From assembly GCA_937925335.1 (NCBI GenBank), contig CALEWY010000106.1, forward strand, positions 1-64,000: a DNA stretch of 64,000 nt, given 5' to 3'. Positions 46,676-55,936 of the stretch are shown piece by piece (the stretch's first letter is position 1; each line of letters opens with the position of its first letter). Under the pieces are notes generated by a model, which saw nothing but the letters and a program-made list of their open reading frames with translations, did not search any database and was not told the DNA's origin. The position numbers and the translations under genes are program-made. The stretch comes from an uncultured Acidimicrobiales bacterium. GTDB lineage: Bacteria > Actinomycetota > Acidimicrobiia > Acidimicrobiales > SZUA-35.

Positions 46676-48471
46676 TGGGTGTCGGGACGAGGGGGCAGGG
46701 GCCAGGCGTCGTCGAGCGACGGGCCGTCAGGCGATGCGGAGCACGCATTGAGATCGGCGACGCGAGGTGCGCCTTGATTGAGCGTGACTCGCAGCCAATC
46801 GGTTGACTTCGGCTTGAAGTGATCCATGCCGTACTGGGCGAGCTGAAAGCGCTGCATTTGGAGCGGGAGGTAGTTGGCCGAGCAAACGTTGTCGCGCGGT
46901 TCGCCGTAGGGATCGCTGGCGGTGGCAAGACGGCGAACGGCCAGCCGGTGCTCTGGCTGCTCATCGAGAAGGTCACCGATGGGGCGATCCGGATCGCCGG
47001 TATCGGCTGTGACGGCATCGCGAAGCCGAGCGATCCGCAGCGCAACATCGATGGCGACATCGCGGCCCTCGGGACCGAGCCGTTCCCTGGGCGCTCGCCG
47101 TGGCTCCTCGGTGTTGTCGGAGATGACCCACCAGAAGGCGTCGGCCTCAGCAGACGACACGTCCAAGTCGTCGATCCATGACCAATGAGCCTCGATCAGC
47201 TGTCTGATGTCGCCAACGCTCGTGCTCGGGGGGAGCGTTGGCTCCTCATCGTCGACGAGGAGCCAGCCATCGACGTCGTCATCATCGAGTTCGCTGAGTT
47301 CGAGTAGGAGCGACACGACCCATTCGGTCGTCTCTGGGTCACCGGTGGCTTCAGCCCATCGATAGAGATCGTCGAACGGTGTCGCAGATGCGCTTTCGCG
47401 CACCGCCGCCCACGCCTCTGTGATGGCGTCGAGCGCAGGGCGAAGCTCTTGCGGTGAGCGGAAGGGTGTGCAGTCGTCTCCGGTGCCGGTTGCCAGGTGG
47501 GCACTCGCTCGGCCGATCCACGAGTCGATGACGTCGGACCGACCTTCGGTGGGGGCCATCGCTCGGACCTCGGCAAGCGCGATCTCGCGAACGGCGATCC
47601 AGCTATTGACGATTCGTGGATGTTTGAACGCGTAGGGGACGAGGCCAAGGCCGGTTGCATTGCCAAGCCCGAAGTAGCGACGCCACTTCTCATCGAATCC
47701 GGCGGCGGTCGTGCCGTCGACGGCGGCCTTTTCGGCTGCGCAGTGCTCGACGATGTCGTAGCTGAGTTCACGAAAGAGCCACGCGCACACGAACTGGGCT
47801 CGGTAGGGAACACCGAGCGGATGGCCGGGCGGATACCCCTCGAACGACCGCATGCCGTACTTGCCGTTGGCGTAGAACGCAGTGCTCCGCATGATGTAGC
47901 CACTGTCGCCGACATGGTCACAGTCAGGTTGGTTGCCCTCGGCGAGGCGATCGACGAGGTACTGGAAGAACCGGACGCTTCGGTTGCCTCGTGTCAGAAC
48001 GAGCACTCGGGGATCGAGGCGCGCCTGCTCCTGCTGGGGAATCTGGGTCCGCAGCGTGTCGGCCAGTTCGTCGGTGAGCGGGCCATCGACGAGACATGCC
48101 GTGATCTCCCACCGGTTGGCGATGACCCGATCGGTGTGTTCGGATTCGTCGAGCAGGCGGGTGAATGCAACAAAGGTAGCCGACCGAGGTTGTCCGTCTT
48201 CGGCCTCGCCGAGGTTGATCTCATACGCAGCCTCGCCGGCACCGAGAGCATCGATCGCAAACCGAGTCCGTCGAACGGTCCAGCCTTCGGTCGAAGCTCG
48301 ACGGAGCATCATTCGATTGAAGCTGTATCGAGTCAGTCTGACGGCTCCGAGCATCTCGGGAGCCATGACAAGCGACGGTGCACGAAGGGCGTCGCGGCGG
48401 GCGTCCAGCTCAGCGGCGAGTTGCGATTGAGCTCCGGCGCCGGATGCGCTCGTGTTTGTCGACAACGTCAT
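46672..48471 (-). CDS. Conserved-looking protein of unknown function, 599 aa
   Basis: Long ORF, strong codon bias, no recognised family (AFYANGKYGMRSFEGYPPGHPLGVPYRAQFVCAWLFRELSYDIVEHCA). Confidence 0.7.
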   Translation of the reverse strand: MTLSTNTSASGAGAQSQLAAELDARRDALRAPSLVMAPEMLGAVRLTRYSFNRMMLRRASTEGWTVRRTRFAIDALGAGEAAYEINLGEAEDGQPRSATFVAFTRLLDESEHTDRVIANRWEITACLVDGPLTDELADTLRTQIPQQEQARLDPRVLVLTRGNRSVRFFQYLVDRLAEGNQPDCDHVGDSGYIMRSTAFYANGKYGMRSFEGYPPGHPLGVPYRAQFVCAWLFRELSYDIVEHCAAEKAAVDGTTAAGFDEKWRRYFGLGNATGLGLVPYAFKHPRIVNSWIAVREIALAEVRAMAPTEGRSDVIDSWIGRASAHLATGTGDDCTPFRSPQELRPALDAITEAWAAVRESASATPFDDLYRWAEATGDPETTEWVVSLLLELSELDDDDVDGWLLVDDEEPTLPPSTSVGDIRQLIEAHWSWIDDLDVSSAEADAFWWVISDNTEEPRRAPRERLGPEGRDVAIDVALRIARLRDAVTADTGDPDRPIGDLLDEQPEHRLAVRRLATASDPYGEPRDNVCSANYLPLQMQRFQLAQYGMDHFKPKSTDWLRVTLNQGAPRVADLNACSASPDGPSLDDAWPLPPRPDTQ

Positions 48472-48582
48472 GGTCCGGCGATTCTGTCAGACTCATTGGC
48501 TCGGCGATAGGTCCGCATGCGAACCTCGCATGGAATTGCCGCCCTGTGAAAGTGGGCGTTCGGGAACAAACCCGGCAGTGAG

Positions 48583-49248
48583 TTGTTGGAGCTGAACATG
48601 CTGGTTGAGATCTGGTCCGATGTTGTCTGTCCGTGGTGCTACATCGGAAAGCGCCGATGGGAGAGTGCGCTGGCGACGTTCGCCGAGGCTCATCCCGAGG
48701 CCGAGGTTGAGGTGGTGTACCGGGCATTCCAGCTCGACCCTGGTGCCGACCCGTCGAAGTCCGGCCCGGTGCGAGAGGCCTACGAAAAGAAGTTCGGTGG
48801 CCCCGACGAGGCCCAGGCGATCATCGATCGTGTGTCTGGTGAGGCAGCGGGCGAGGGCTTGGCGTTCGACATGGACTCTGCGCTGCGGTCGAACACGTTG
48901 TTGGCCCATCGACTGTTGGTTCTCGCCGAGCAGCATGGCTGCCAGCTCGAGATGAAGGAACGGTTGATGGCTGCGTACTTCTGCGAGGGCGAACCGATCG
49001 GCGATCTCGCCGCACTCGTTCGACTCGCGGCCGACGTTGGGATCGACGAAGAGGTGAGCCGGGGGTTCCTTCAGGGTGACGGAGGCCGCGTCGAGGTAGC
49101 AGCACAGCTCGAGTCAGCAGCCGACAACGGGATCTTCTCAGTGCCGACCTTCGTGTTCAATCGCGAGGTGAGCCTGCCGGGTGCACATCCAGCCGAAATG
49201 TTTGGACGGGTGCTCGAGAAGCTCTGGGCGGCTGAAGCGAGCAACTGA
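48583..49248 (+). CDS. DsbA-family oxidoreductase (FrnE-like)
   Basis: VEIWSDVVCPWCYIGKRRWESAL...GIFSVPTFVFNREVSLPGAHPAE. Confidence 0.92.
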   Translation: MLELNMLVEIWSDVVCPWCYIGKRRWESALATFAEAHPEAEVEVVYRAFQLDPGADPSKSGPVREAYEKKFGGPDEAQAIIDRVSGEAAGEGLAFDMDSALRSNTLLAHRLLVLAEQHGCQLEMKERLMAAYFCEGEPIGDLAALVRLAADVGIDEEVSRGFLQGDGGRVEVAAQLESAADNGIFSVPTFVFNREVSLPGAHPAEMFGRVLEKLWAAEASN

Positions 49249-49304
49249 AGTGAGCACCTGAAGCGGGCTGCCGAGTGTCGGAGCCTCCGGACCCCGGCGA
49301 GGGC

Positions 49305-49358
49305 GGAACCCAACGACGGTGGAACCCAACGACGGTGGAACCCAACGACAGTGGAACC
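49305..49358. repeat. 16-bp tandem repeat GGAACCCAACGACGGT, 3 copies plus partial
   Basis: Units at 49305, 49321 and 49337; partial GGAACC at 49353. Confidence 0.9.
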
Positions 49359-49361
49359 TGA

Positions 49362-51413
49362 CTAGGAACGGGCCACACATCCGCCGTAGGGCATCAGGCT
49401 GAGCTCCAGCGACTGCGTCGGGTCCATGTTGATTTCAACGAGTCCGCCACTGTTGGCTTCAACGAGTCCGACGTTGTTGGCTTCGACGAGTCCTGCGTTG
49501 GGATCAACTGCATCACACATGAGAAGCCAGTCGCCCGGTTGGAGCGGCGTTTGTTGGTCGAGGAGTTCGAGGTCGATTGCAACGTCGATGGACTCCGACG
49601 TTCCGTTGATCGCTCCGAGCCACCACGTTTCACCCTGGCGTCGTGCGATCACAACGTGAGACCCGGGCGTGCCGGCGAGGAGGACCGTTTCATCCCATAC
49701 GGCGGGAACGTCGGCAAGGAACTCGACGACCGACGGTGGCTGTGACCGGTAGCTCTCCGGTGTGTCGGCAAAGTGTTGGAGCCCGCTTTCGAACACGACC
49801 GATAGAGCGAGCTCGTGCCCGTCGGTTGTGAGTCGTCCATGCGAGTCTTCGTCGCTGAAGATGACCGGGGTGTAGTCCATGGATCCGATCACGTTTCGGG
49901 TGAATGGGAGGATCGTGTTGTGGGTCGCTGCGTTGGCTGCATATCGAGGATCGAAGGTGTAGGTCTCCGCCCCTCGTACCGATTCCATGGTCATCAGGTT
50001 CGGGTATTGACGTTCCCAACCCCGCGGGATTGTGCTTCCGTGGAAGTTCACCAGCAGCTCGAATTCCGCAGCGTCCTCCAAGATGCCGATGTAGCGGGCG
50101 ATCGATTCCTGTTTGTCGGAGTGGAAGAAATCGACTTTGACGCCGACGATTCCAAGTTCAGCGATGCGAGCGAACTCCGCTCGTCGCAAGTCGGAGTCAA
50201 ACATGAGATCGCGCGGGGCTTCGGTCACGGGATTGTTCGGCCCACCGGAGTTGTACCAAAGGAAGAGGCCGACGCCCAAGCGGTCAGCGAGGTCGACGAG
50301 CGCTTGCAGATCATCGGCTGGAATCTCGTTCCAGTTGGCGTCGATCAGTGAGTATTCCCAACCGATCTCGGCTGCGAACTCGACGTAGGCAGCCATGGAT
50401 TGTGGGTTGCGCGAGCTGTCGTGGTCGGCCCACCAACTCCACGACACACGGCCAGGCGCGATCCAGTCGGGTGGCGCTTCGGGCGAGCTGGTCGGGTCGG
50501 CGCCGAGATGCCGGACGGCATTCGACGCAACGATCGTTTGCAGATCGCCGATGATGGCGACCCGCCACGGCGTTGTGATCGGGAGCGAAGCGGTTGGAGC
50601 GCGCTCTCCGAAACCGTCTCCCTCGCCTTGGTCGGGCAGCGACAGAACGAACTCGCCGTCTGCGGTCTCCGGACCGAGCCGACTGCCGGCGTAGTCGGCG
50701 GTGAGTCCTGCTTCGGTGAGAAGAACCCACGGGGCGGTGGATGAAGCTGGACTGGTCTGGAACAACGCCGGGAATCCCCAGCCGCCATCGGCGTCGCCTG
50801 GGTTGTCAACCTCGAGCCCATTCGTAAAGAACGCCTCGTAGGCGGGTGTGAACCGAGTCGGTCGGTCATAGGGCAAGAGCCACGTGTTGCTCGTCTCTGG
50901 CATCGAGAACGAGGAGCGATCCCACTCGACGGTGAGCGCTCCTCCGCTCGCCCCGTCCGAACTGTCAACCACCCTCGATCGAAAGGCGGCGGCATCGTTC
51001 GACGCCCAGACGTCGATCTCGAGAACGAGGTCTCCCGGCGATTCGAACACGATGGTGCGAACGTTGGCTGCGGTTTCAGATTGGCGGGTCTTGCCGGTCG
51101 GCAGTTCGAACGAGTCAACGATGGTCGATGACGAGCCCGCATCGGCCACCGTGAGGTTGGTTGCCAGCGATCCAGCCGAGGTCTCGAGCCCAAGCCGGGA
51201 TAGCCCGATCACCTCGATGCCGCCCGCTTCCACTCGATACACCGGTTCGCCCGAACTGGTGAGTCCGACCTCGATCGTGATCTGTCCGCTCGGCGAGGTC
51301 GTCGGAGTTGACTCGACCATGGTCCGCGATGCCACTCGATCAAAGACTGGGGCTGACGTGCACGATGCCAGAACGAGCATCAGGACGAGGAATGGAGTCG
51401 CGCGGGCGGTCAT
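49362..51413 (-). CDS. GH97-family glycoside hydrolase lipoprotein
   Basis: LVLMLVLASCTS; WSWWADHDSSRNPQSMAAYVEFAAEIGWEYSLIDANW; GIVGVKVDFFHSDKQ; LVNFHGSTIPRGWERQYPNLMTMESVRGAE. Confidence 0.9.
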   Translation of the reverse strand: MTARATPFLVLMLVLASCTSAPVFDRVASRTMVESTPTTSPSGQITIEVGLTSSGEPVYRVEAGGIEVIGLSRLGLETSAGSLATNLTVADAGSSSTIVDSFELPTGKTRQSETAANVRTIVFESPGDLVLEIDVWASNDAAAFRSRVVDSSDGASGGALTVEWDRSSFSMPETSNTWLLPYDRPTRFTPAYEAFFTNGLEVDNPGDADGGWGFPALFQTSPASSTAPWVLLTEAGLTADYAGSRLGPETADGEFVLSLPDQGEGDGFGERAPTASLPITTPWRVAIIGDLQTIVASNAVRHLGADPTSSPEAPPDWIAPGRVSWSWWADHDSSRNPQSMAAYVEFAAEIGWEYSLIDANWNEIPADDLQALVDLADRLGVGLFLWYNSGGPNNPVTEAPRDLMFDSDLRRAEFARIAELGIVGVKVDFFHSDKQESIARYIGILEDAAEFELLVNFHGSTIPRGWERQYPNLMTMESVRGAETYTFDPRYAANAATHNTILPFTRNVIGSMDYTPVIFSDEDSHGRLTTDGHELALSVVFESGLQHFADTPESYRSQPPSVVEFLADVPAVWDETVLLAGTPGSHVVIARRQGETWWLGAINGTSESIDVAIDLELLDQQTPLQPGDWLLMCDAVDPNAGLVEANNVGLVEANSGGLVEINMDPTQSLELSLMPYGGCVARS
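49429..49500. repeat. 24-bp tandem repeat, 3 copies, in C-terminal GH97 coding region
   Basis: TTGGCTTCAACGAGTCCGACGTTG-type units at 49429, 49453 and 49477. Confidence 0.88.
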
Positions 51414-52177
51414 GGTGTGTCCTCATGACTTCTCGAGTCGATCGTCCCGTCGCTGAGGTGAACGACCCGATCGGCGAAGTCGTCGAGAGCCGGATCATGG
51501 GTTGCCACGACGATGGTCGATCCGGTGGTGTCCACAATGGTTCGTAGGGTGGACAGCACGCTGGACCCGGTCTCGACGTCGAGTTCGCCCGTTGGTTCGT
51601 CGGCGATCACCAGCTGTGCGTCGGCGGCGGTCGCTCGTGCGATGGCGACTCGCTGACGTTGCCCGCCAGACAGTTCATCGGGACGGTGTTCCGACCAATC
51701 GAGAAGGCCGACCATCGCCAAGTGCTCGTTCACCCGATCAGCTCGCTCTCGCCGAGGAATGCCGGCGATACGAAGGGCGACCTCCACGTTCTCGAACGCC
51801 GTCATCGACGTCACGAGCCCGTGGCTCTGAAACACGAACCCGAGCGTGGTTCGGCGCCACTCCGCAGCCGCTGTCTGACCGAGCGACGTCACATCGGTTC
51901 CGAGGACTCGGACACGCCCCTCGGTCGCTTGATCGATGCCCCCAATGATGTTGAGGAGTGTGGTCTTGCCGCTGCCAGATCGACCCCGGAGAGCGACGAG
52001 CGAACCTGGTGCAATGGCAAGCTCGATGCCGCGCAGCGCGTGCACCGCGCCGCCTCGTCCTTCATAGGTTCGGGTCACTCCCTCGAGAAGAATCGCTGAG
52101 GATTCAGGTTTGGCCGGCCCAGTTTTGGTCAGCCCGGTTTTGGTCAGGCCAGAATCGGCCATCTCAGCTTCTGTCAT
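51410..52177 (-). CDS. ABC transporter ATP-binding protein (LolD/MacB-like)
   Basis: RGRSGSGKTTLLN, LSGGQRQRVAIARA, LVIADEPTGELD; ATG at 52175-52177. Confidence 0.9.
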   Translation of the reverse strand: MTEAEMADSGLTKTGLTKTGPAKPESSAILLEGVTRTYEGRGGAVHALRGIELAIAPGSLVALRGRSGSGKTTLLNIIGGIDQATEGRVRVLGTDVTSLGQTAAAEWRRTTLGFVFQSHGLVTSMTAFENVEVALRIAGIPRRERADRVNEHLAMVGLLDWSEHRPDELSGGQRQRVAIARATAADAQLVIADEPTGELDVETGSSVLSTLRTIVDTTGSTIVVATHDPALDDFADRVVHLSDGTIDSRSHEDTP

Positions 52178-53102
52178 CGTCGTCCTCGCTTTCGGATCGT
52201 GGGGGAGACAGCCGAAGCTCACCGTCGACGACTTCGGCTCGGACCCTCCCGGTGATCCCGAGCTGCTCGATGGCATCTGCCGGGAGCTGCAGGCGGCCCT
52301 GGCCATCGACGATCAGCGTCTCTTCGACGGCCTCGGTGCCAGCGGGTGAAGTTTTGTCATGGCCGGACTCGTTCGGTTCGGCCGCATTGCTTTTTCGGGA
52401 CGTCACCATCAACCGACGCTCACTCGCCAGCTGGCCGTCGCTCACCGCGACGACTCGATCGACTCGAGTGGCGATGCCCGGATCATGGCTCACGATGAGC
52501 TGCGTGAGACCCAGCTCGCGGTTGACATCGCGCAGCAGTTGATAGATCGAGTCGGCCGTCTCAGAGTCGAGTTCGCCCGTTGGCTCATCCGCAAGCAGCA
52601 GGGCAGGTTCAGCCGCCAACGCCACGGCGATCGCCACCCGCTGCTGCTCGCCACCGGAGAGTTCGATCGGTCGGTGGTCGGCTCGATCGGTCAGCCCAAC
52701 GAGTTCGAGCAGTTCATTTGCTCGACGTCGTCGATCGCCTCGACCGCTTCGTCGGCCGATCGTGAGCGGCACGGCGATGTTGTCCAGGGCGCTGAGGTAG
52801 GGGATGAGGTTGCTCGATGTCCGCTGCCAGATGAAGCCGACACGTTCGCGGCGGTAGCGAGCGAGCTCGGCCGAGCTGAGTGACGCAAGATCGACGCCGT
52901 CGACCTCGACTCGGCCGGCCGTTGGTGAGGTCAAGCCTCCGAGAATGCTCAGCAGTGTCGACTTGCCACTGCCCGATGCACCGACAACACCCACCATCTC
53001 GCCCGAGCTGACGCTGAACTCGAGGCCCTGCAACGCAACGATCTCGGACTGGCCGACTCGGAAGATCTTCACGAGACGATCGCACTGGATGAGCTCGCTC
53101 AT
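52164..53102 (-). CDS. ABC transporter ATP-binding protein with C-terminal AbrB/SpoVT-like segment
   Basis: GASGSGKSTLLS, LSGGEQQRVAIAVAL, LLADEPTGELD; C-terminal LIVDGQGRLQLPADAIEQLGITGRVRAEVVDGELRLSPP; ATG at 53100-53102. Confidence 0.88.
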   Translation of the reverse strand: MSELIQCDRLVKIFRVGQSEIVALQGLEFSVSSGEMVGVVGASGSGKSTLLSILGGLTSPTAGRVEVDGVDLASLSSAELARYRRERVGFIWQRTSSNLIPYLSALDNIAVPLTIGRRSGRGDRRRRANELLELVGLTDRADHRPIELSGGEQQRVAIAVALAAEPALLLADEPTGELDSETADSIYQLLRDVNRELGLTQLIVSHDPGIATRVDRVVAVSDGQLASERRLMVTSRKSNAAEPNESGHDKTSPAGTEAVEETLIVDGQGRLQLPADAIEQLGITGRVRAEVVDGELRLSPPRSESEDDDDRS

Positions 53103-55936
53103 GACGACTCTCCCAGCTTGATGGCCTCGAACATGCGGAGACGTCGCAGGACCGAGAGCAAGATGATCACGAGCACGGCGAAGAGGGCAGCCAATGTGGC
53201 GGCGATCGCACCAACCGCCGCCCAATCGGTCACGGCCAGGAACTGCGGGGCAGGGGGTTGAGGTCTCGTGTCGAGCAGGACGGGGATGAGCCATCGGCTC
53301 AACCCGACCCCCATCGCGAGCCCGGTCGTGATGCCGACGAGTATGAGGACCCCGAGCTCGATCGCGATGGAGCTGCCGAGTCGGCGATCGCTCAGGCCGA
53401 TCGCTCGCAGTACTCCGAACTCTGCGAGACCTGAGCGCAGGCCAGACAGTGAGTAGAGGCACAGCGCACCGACCGAGATCAGGGTTGCGCTGATGAACCC
53501 GATCGACAGCAGGCCGAACACACCCTGACGGTCTGGCTGATCGAATGCGGCCTCTACCCGGGCGGACGGCGAGAGGTCGGCCAGGGATCGAACGCCGAGT
53601 GACGCGAGGTCCGAATCTTGCTGGAGCGGGTCGATCGGTTCGTCCCCAGCGCGGAGCCAGACATCGAAGAGGCGCTCTTCTCCGGAGAGATTGAACACGT
53701 GGTCGAGATTCATGATGATGGCGGGGTCATCTGAGGCTGGATTCCACGTCGGGAACTGGTCGATGAATCCGACGACGATCACCCGAGTGGTCAACAAACG
53801 TCGACCAAACGTGAGATCGAGTTCGGCCGTGTCGCCCATACGGAGGTCGAGTTGCTGAGCGGTCTCTCGATGAACCAGCACTGCTTCGGGCTGAGCATCG
53901 AGCCGCTCGACCAGCTCGGTTAGGGGCTCGGCGGAGTAGTCGGATCGCCAGAACGCAACGTCGGTGAAACTCTCCGGCTGGATTGCATAGACGGCAACGC
54001 CAGACCGCTGCCCCAACCCGGCCTCGACGGCGCCAGAAAGCTGCCCAACCCGCGTGGCCTGATCGATTCCCCAGACCCGTTCGAACGATTCCACCGGGAC
54101 GGGTTCGGGCTGGAACGACGTTGAAGAACCAAACCCGTCGGACGCGACGCTTGGCGTTGCGATCGCGGCGCCTGCTTCGGTGATGGCTCGGTCGGCGCCG
54201 ATTGCGTGGTGCGCTTCATCGAAGAGCTGAAGGTCGAGGGTTCGGGCCATCGATGCGGTGAACGTGCCAAGCGAGACGGTCATGATGAGCAGGAGGAGCG
54301 GAATCGAGCGTGTTCCCGGACTTCGTGCGAGTCGGCGTAGGGCGAGCAGACCACCAACGCTGTTCGTTCGTGCCACAGCACTTGCCAGCGTCGACAACGT
54401 CGGGCCGATCAGGCGCAGGACGACCAAGCCGGCTCCGAGCGACAGCAGTGCTGGGAGCGCCATGACGGTTGGATCATCGAGCGGTTCGGTGGTTCGTGTT
54501 CGCTGAGAACGGCTGACACTCCAAGCGACAAGCCCCGTCGCAAGGATCACCATGAGATCGATCGAGCTTCGTTGCCACCAAGGGGGCCGAGCCGCGCTGG
54601 ATCGAGAGTTCGGCGAGTCGCCGATCACTGCGCGGGCCGACAACCAAACGGGGATGAGCTGGGCGGCGATCCCGAACAGCGCAATGCAGAATGCAACGAG
54701 GAGCGCGGGCCGAGAAACACCGACCGCGATCCCGGTTTCGTTCGAGAAGTTCAGGAACGACCGAGTGCGTCCCATCAACGCGGCGAGGAAGCGAGCCCCG
54801 ATCAGGCCAAGCACACCAGAAGCCAACGCCAAGATGGCGGACTCGATGGCAGCGGTGAGCACGATGGTCCTTGGCGACGCTCCGCGGTGGCGCAGGGTGA
54901 GGATCTCTCGTCGACGGCTCGTGGTCGCAACAGAAACGATGAGCGAGACGAAGGCCGCGATGAGGCCGAGGAGTGGAACGCCGTATGACAACAGCCGACG
55001 GGTGAGGAGTCCGGCACGACGACGGAAGGTGATGAGCGAGTCGATGGGGTCTGACTCGAGGACGGTTCCCGGGCTGATCTCATCCGCCTCGCGGCGCACT
55101 TCTGCCGCTCGTTCGATGAGCCGGCCGACGTCGTCGGTCTTGAGCGTCGTGCCGTCGAGGATGGCGTACCAGCGAGTCGAGGCGACCGCATCGTCTCGAA
55201 TCTGATCGATCCCCTCGAGCATCGCCTCTTCTGAGATGAAGAGTCGGTTGGCGAGAAGTTCCGGATCGATGATCCAACGGTCGTCATCGGGTTCGGCCTG
55301 CCAAAGGCCGACGACCACAAGCTCCAACGTCCTCCCTGGGTCGGTCGGGTCGATCCTGGCGTCGATGCTCGACAGGCGGTCCCCAACCTGCACATCGTTT
55401 CGCTCGGCTTCTTCCGTCTGCATGATGACGTCGAGAGACAATGACCCGTTCTCGGCGAAGCGAGGAGGTCCGGGCATCGCGCCCGAGGTGAGGGTCATGA
55501 CGCTGGTTGCGTCGCTCATCGTCGCCAGTGGCCGAGGCCCGAGGTCGACCGGGTCAGGGGTCGTCGCTTCGGGGCCGCCCGTTTCCAGGCTGTCGGTCTT
55601 GAGCTCGGTTGGAAAGCGGCTGGTCTCGATCAGTCGCGATGTGTGGCGGGTTGGGAGACCGAGCCGTTCGGTGGCCTCGCCAATGATGTATGCGTCGATC
55701 GATTCGATCTCGCTCCACGACTGATTCTGCGACCGGGCAGCGAAGAGGTACGAGAACGTTGGCCTCGTGTCGGATGAGTTGGCGACTCCGGCGTCGAGCA
55801 GTCGAGCGGTGGAGGCTTCGACGTACATGGGGATCGCTGCCGGGATCGCCACCGCAATCGTGAGGGCGCCAAGAAGTGCTGCGTTGAGGCCGATTCGTGC
55901 TCGCAGCCGTGCCAGTGCGATCGTGATGAGGCTCAC
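53099..55936 (-). CDS. FtsX-family ABC transporter permease
   Basis: VSIVATTSRRREILTLRHRGAS-type FtsX segments duplicated, C-terminal FGVLRAIGLSDRRLGSSIAIELGVLILVGI. Confidence 0.85.
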   Translation of the reverse strand: MSLITIALARLRARIGLNAALLGALTIAVAIPAAIPMYVEASTARLLDAGVANSSDTRPTFSYLFAARSQNQSWSEIESIDAYIIGEATERLGLPTRHTSRLIETSRFPTELKTDSLETGGPEATTPDPVDLGPRPLATMSDATSVMTLTSGAMPGPPRFAENGSLSLDVIMQTEEAERNDVQVGDRLSSIDARIDPTDPGRTLELVVVGLWQAEPDDDRWIIDPELLANRLFISEEAMLEGIDQIRDDAVASTRWYAILDGTTLKTDDVGRLIERAAEVRREADEISPGTVLESDPIDSLITFRRRAGLLTRRLLSYGVPLLGLIAAFVSLIVSVATTSRRREILTLRHRGASPRTIVLTAAIESAILALASGVLGLIGARFLAALMGRTRSFLNFSNETGIAVGVSRPALLVAFCIALFGIAAQLIPVWLSARAVIGDSPNSRSSAARPPWWQRSSIDLMVILATGLVAWSVSRSQRTRTTEPLDDPTVMALPALLSLGAGLVVLRLIGPTLSTLASAVARTNSVGGLLALRRLARSPGTRSIPLLLLIMTVSLGTFTASMARTLDLQLFDEAHHAIGADRAITEAGAAIATPSVASDGFGSSTSFQPEPVPVESFERVWGIDQATRVGQLSGAVEAGLGQRSGVAVYAIQPESFTDVAFWRSDYSAEPLTELVERLDAQPEAVLVHRETAQQLDLRMGDTAELDLTFGRRLLTTRVIVVGFIDQFPTWNPASDDPAIIMNLDHVFNLSGEERLFDVWLRAGDEPIDPLQQDSDLASLGVRSLADLSPSARVEAAFDQPDRQGVFGLLSIGFISATLISVGALCLYSLSGLRSGLAEFGVLRAIGLSDRRLGSSIAIELGVLILVGITTGLAMGVGLSRWLIPVLLDTRPQPPAPQFLAVTDWAAVGAIAATLAALFAVLVIILLSVLRRLRMFEAIKLGESS

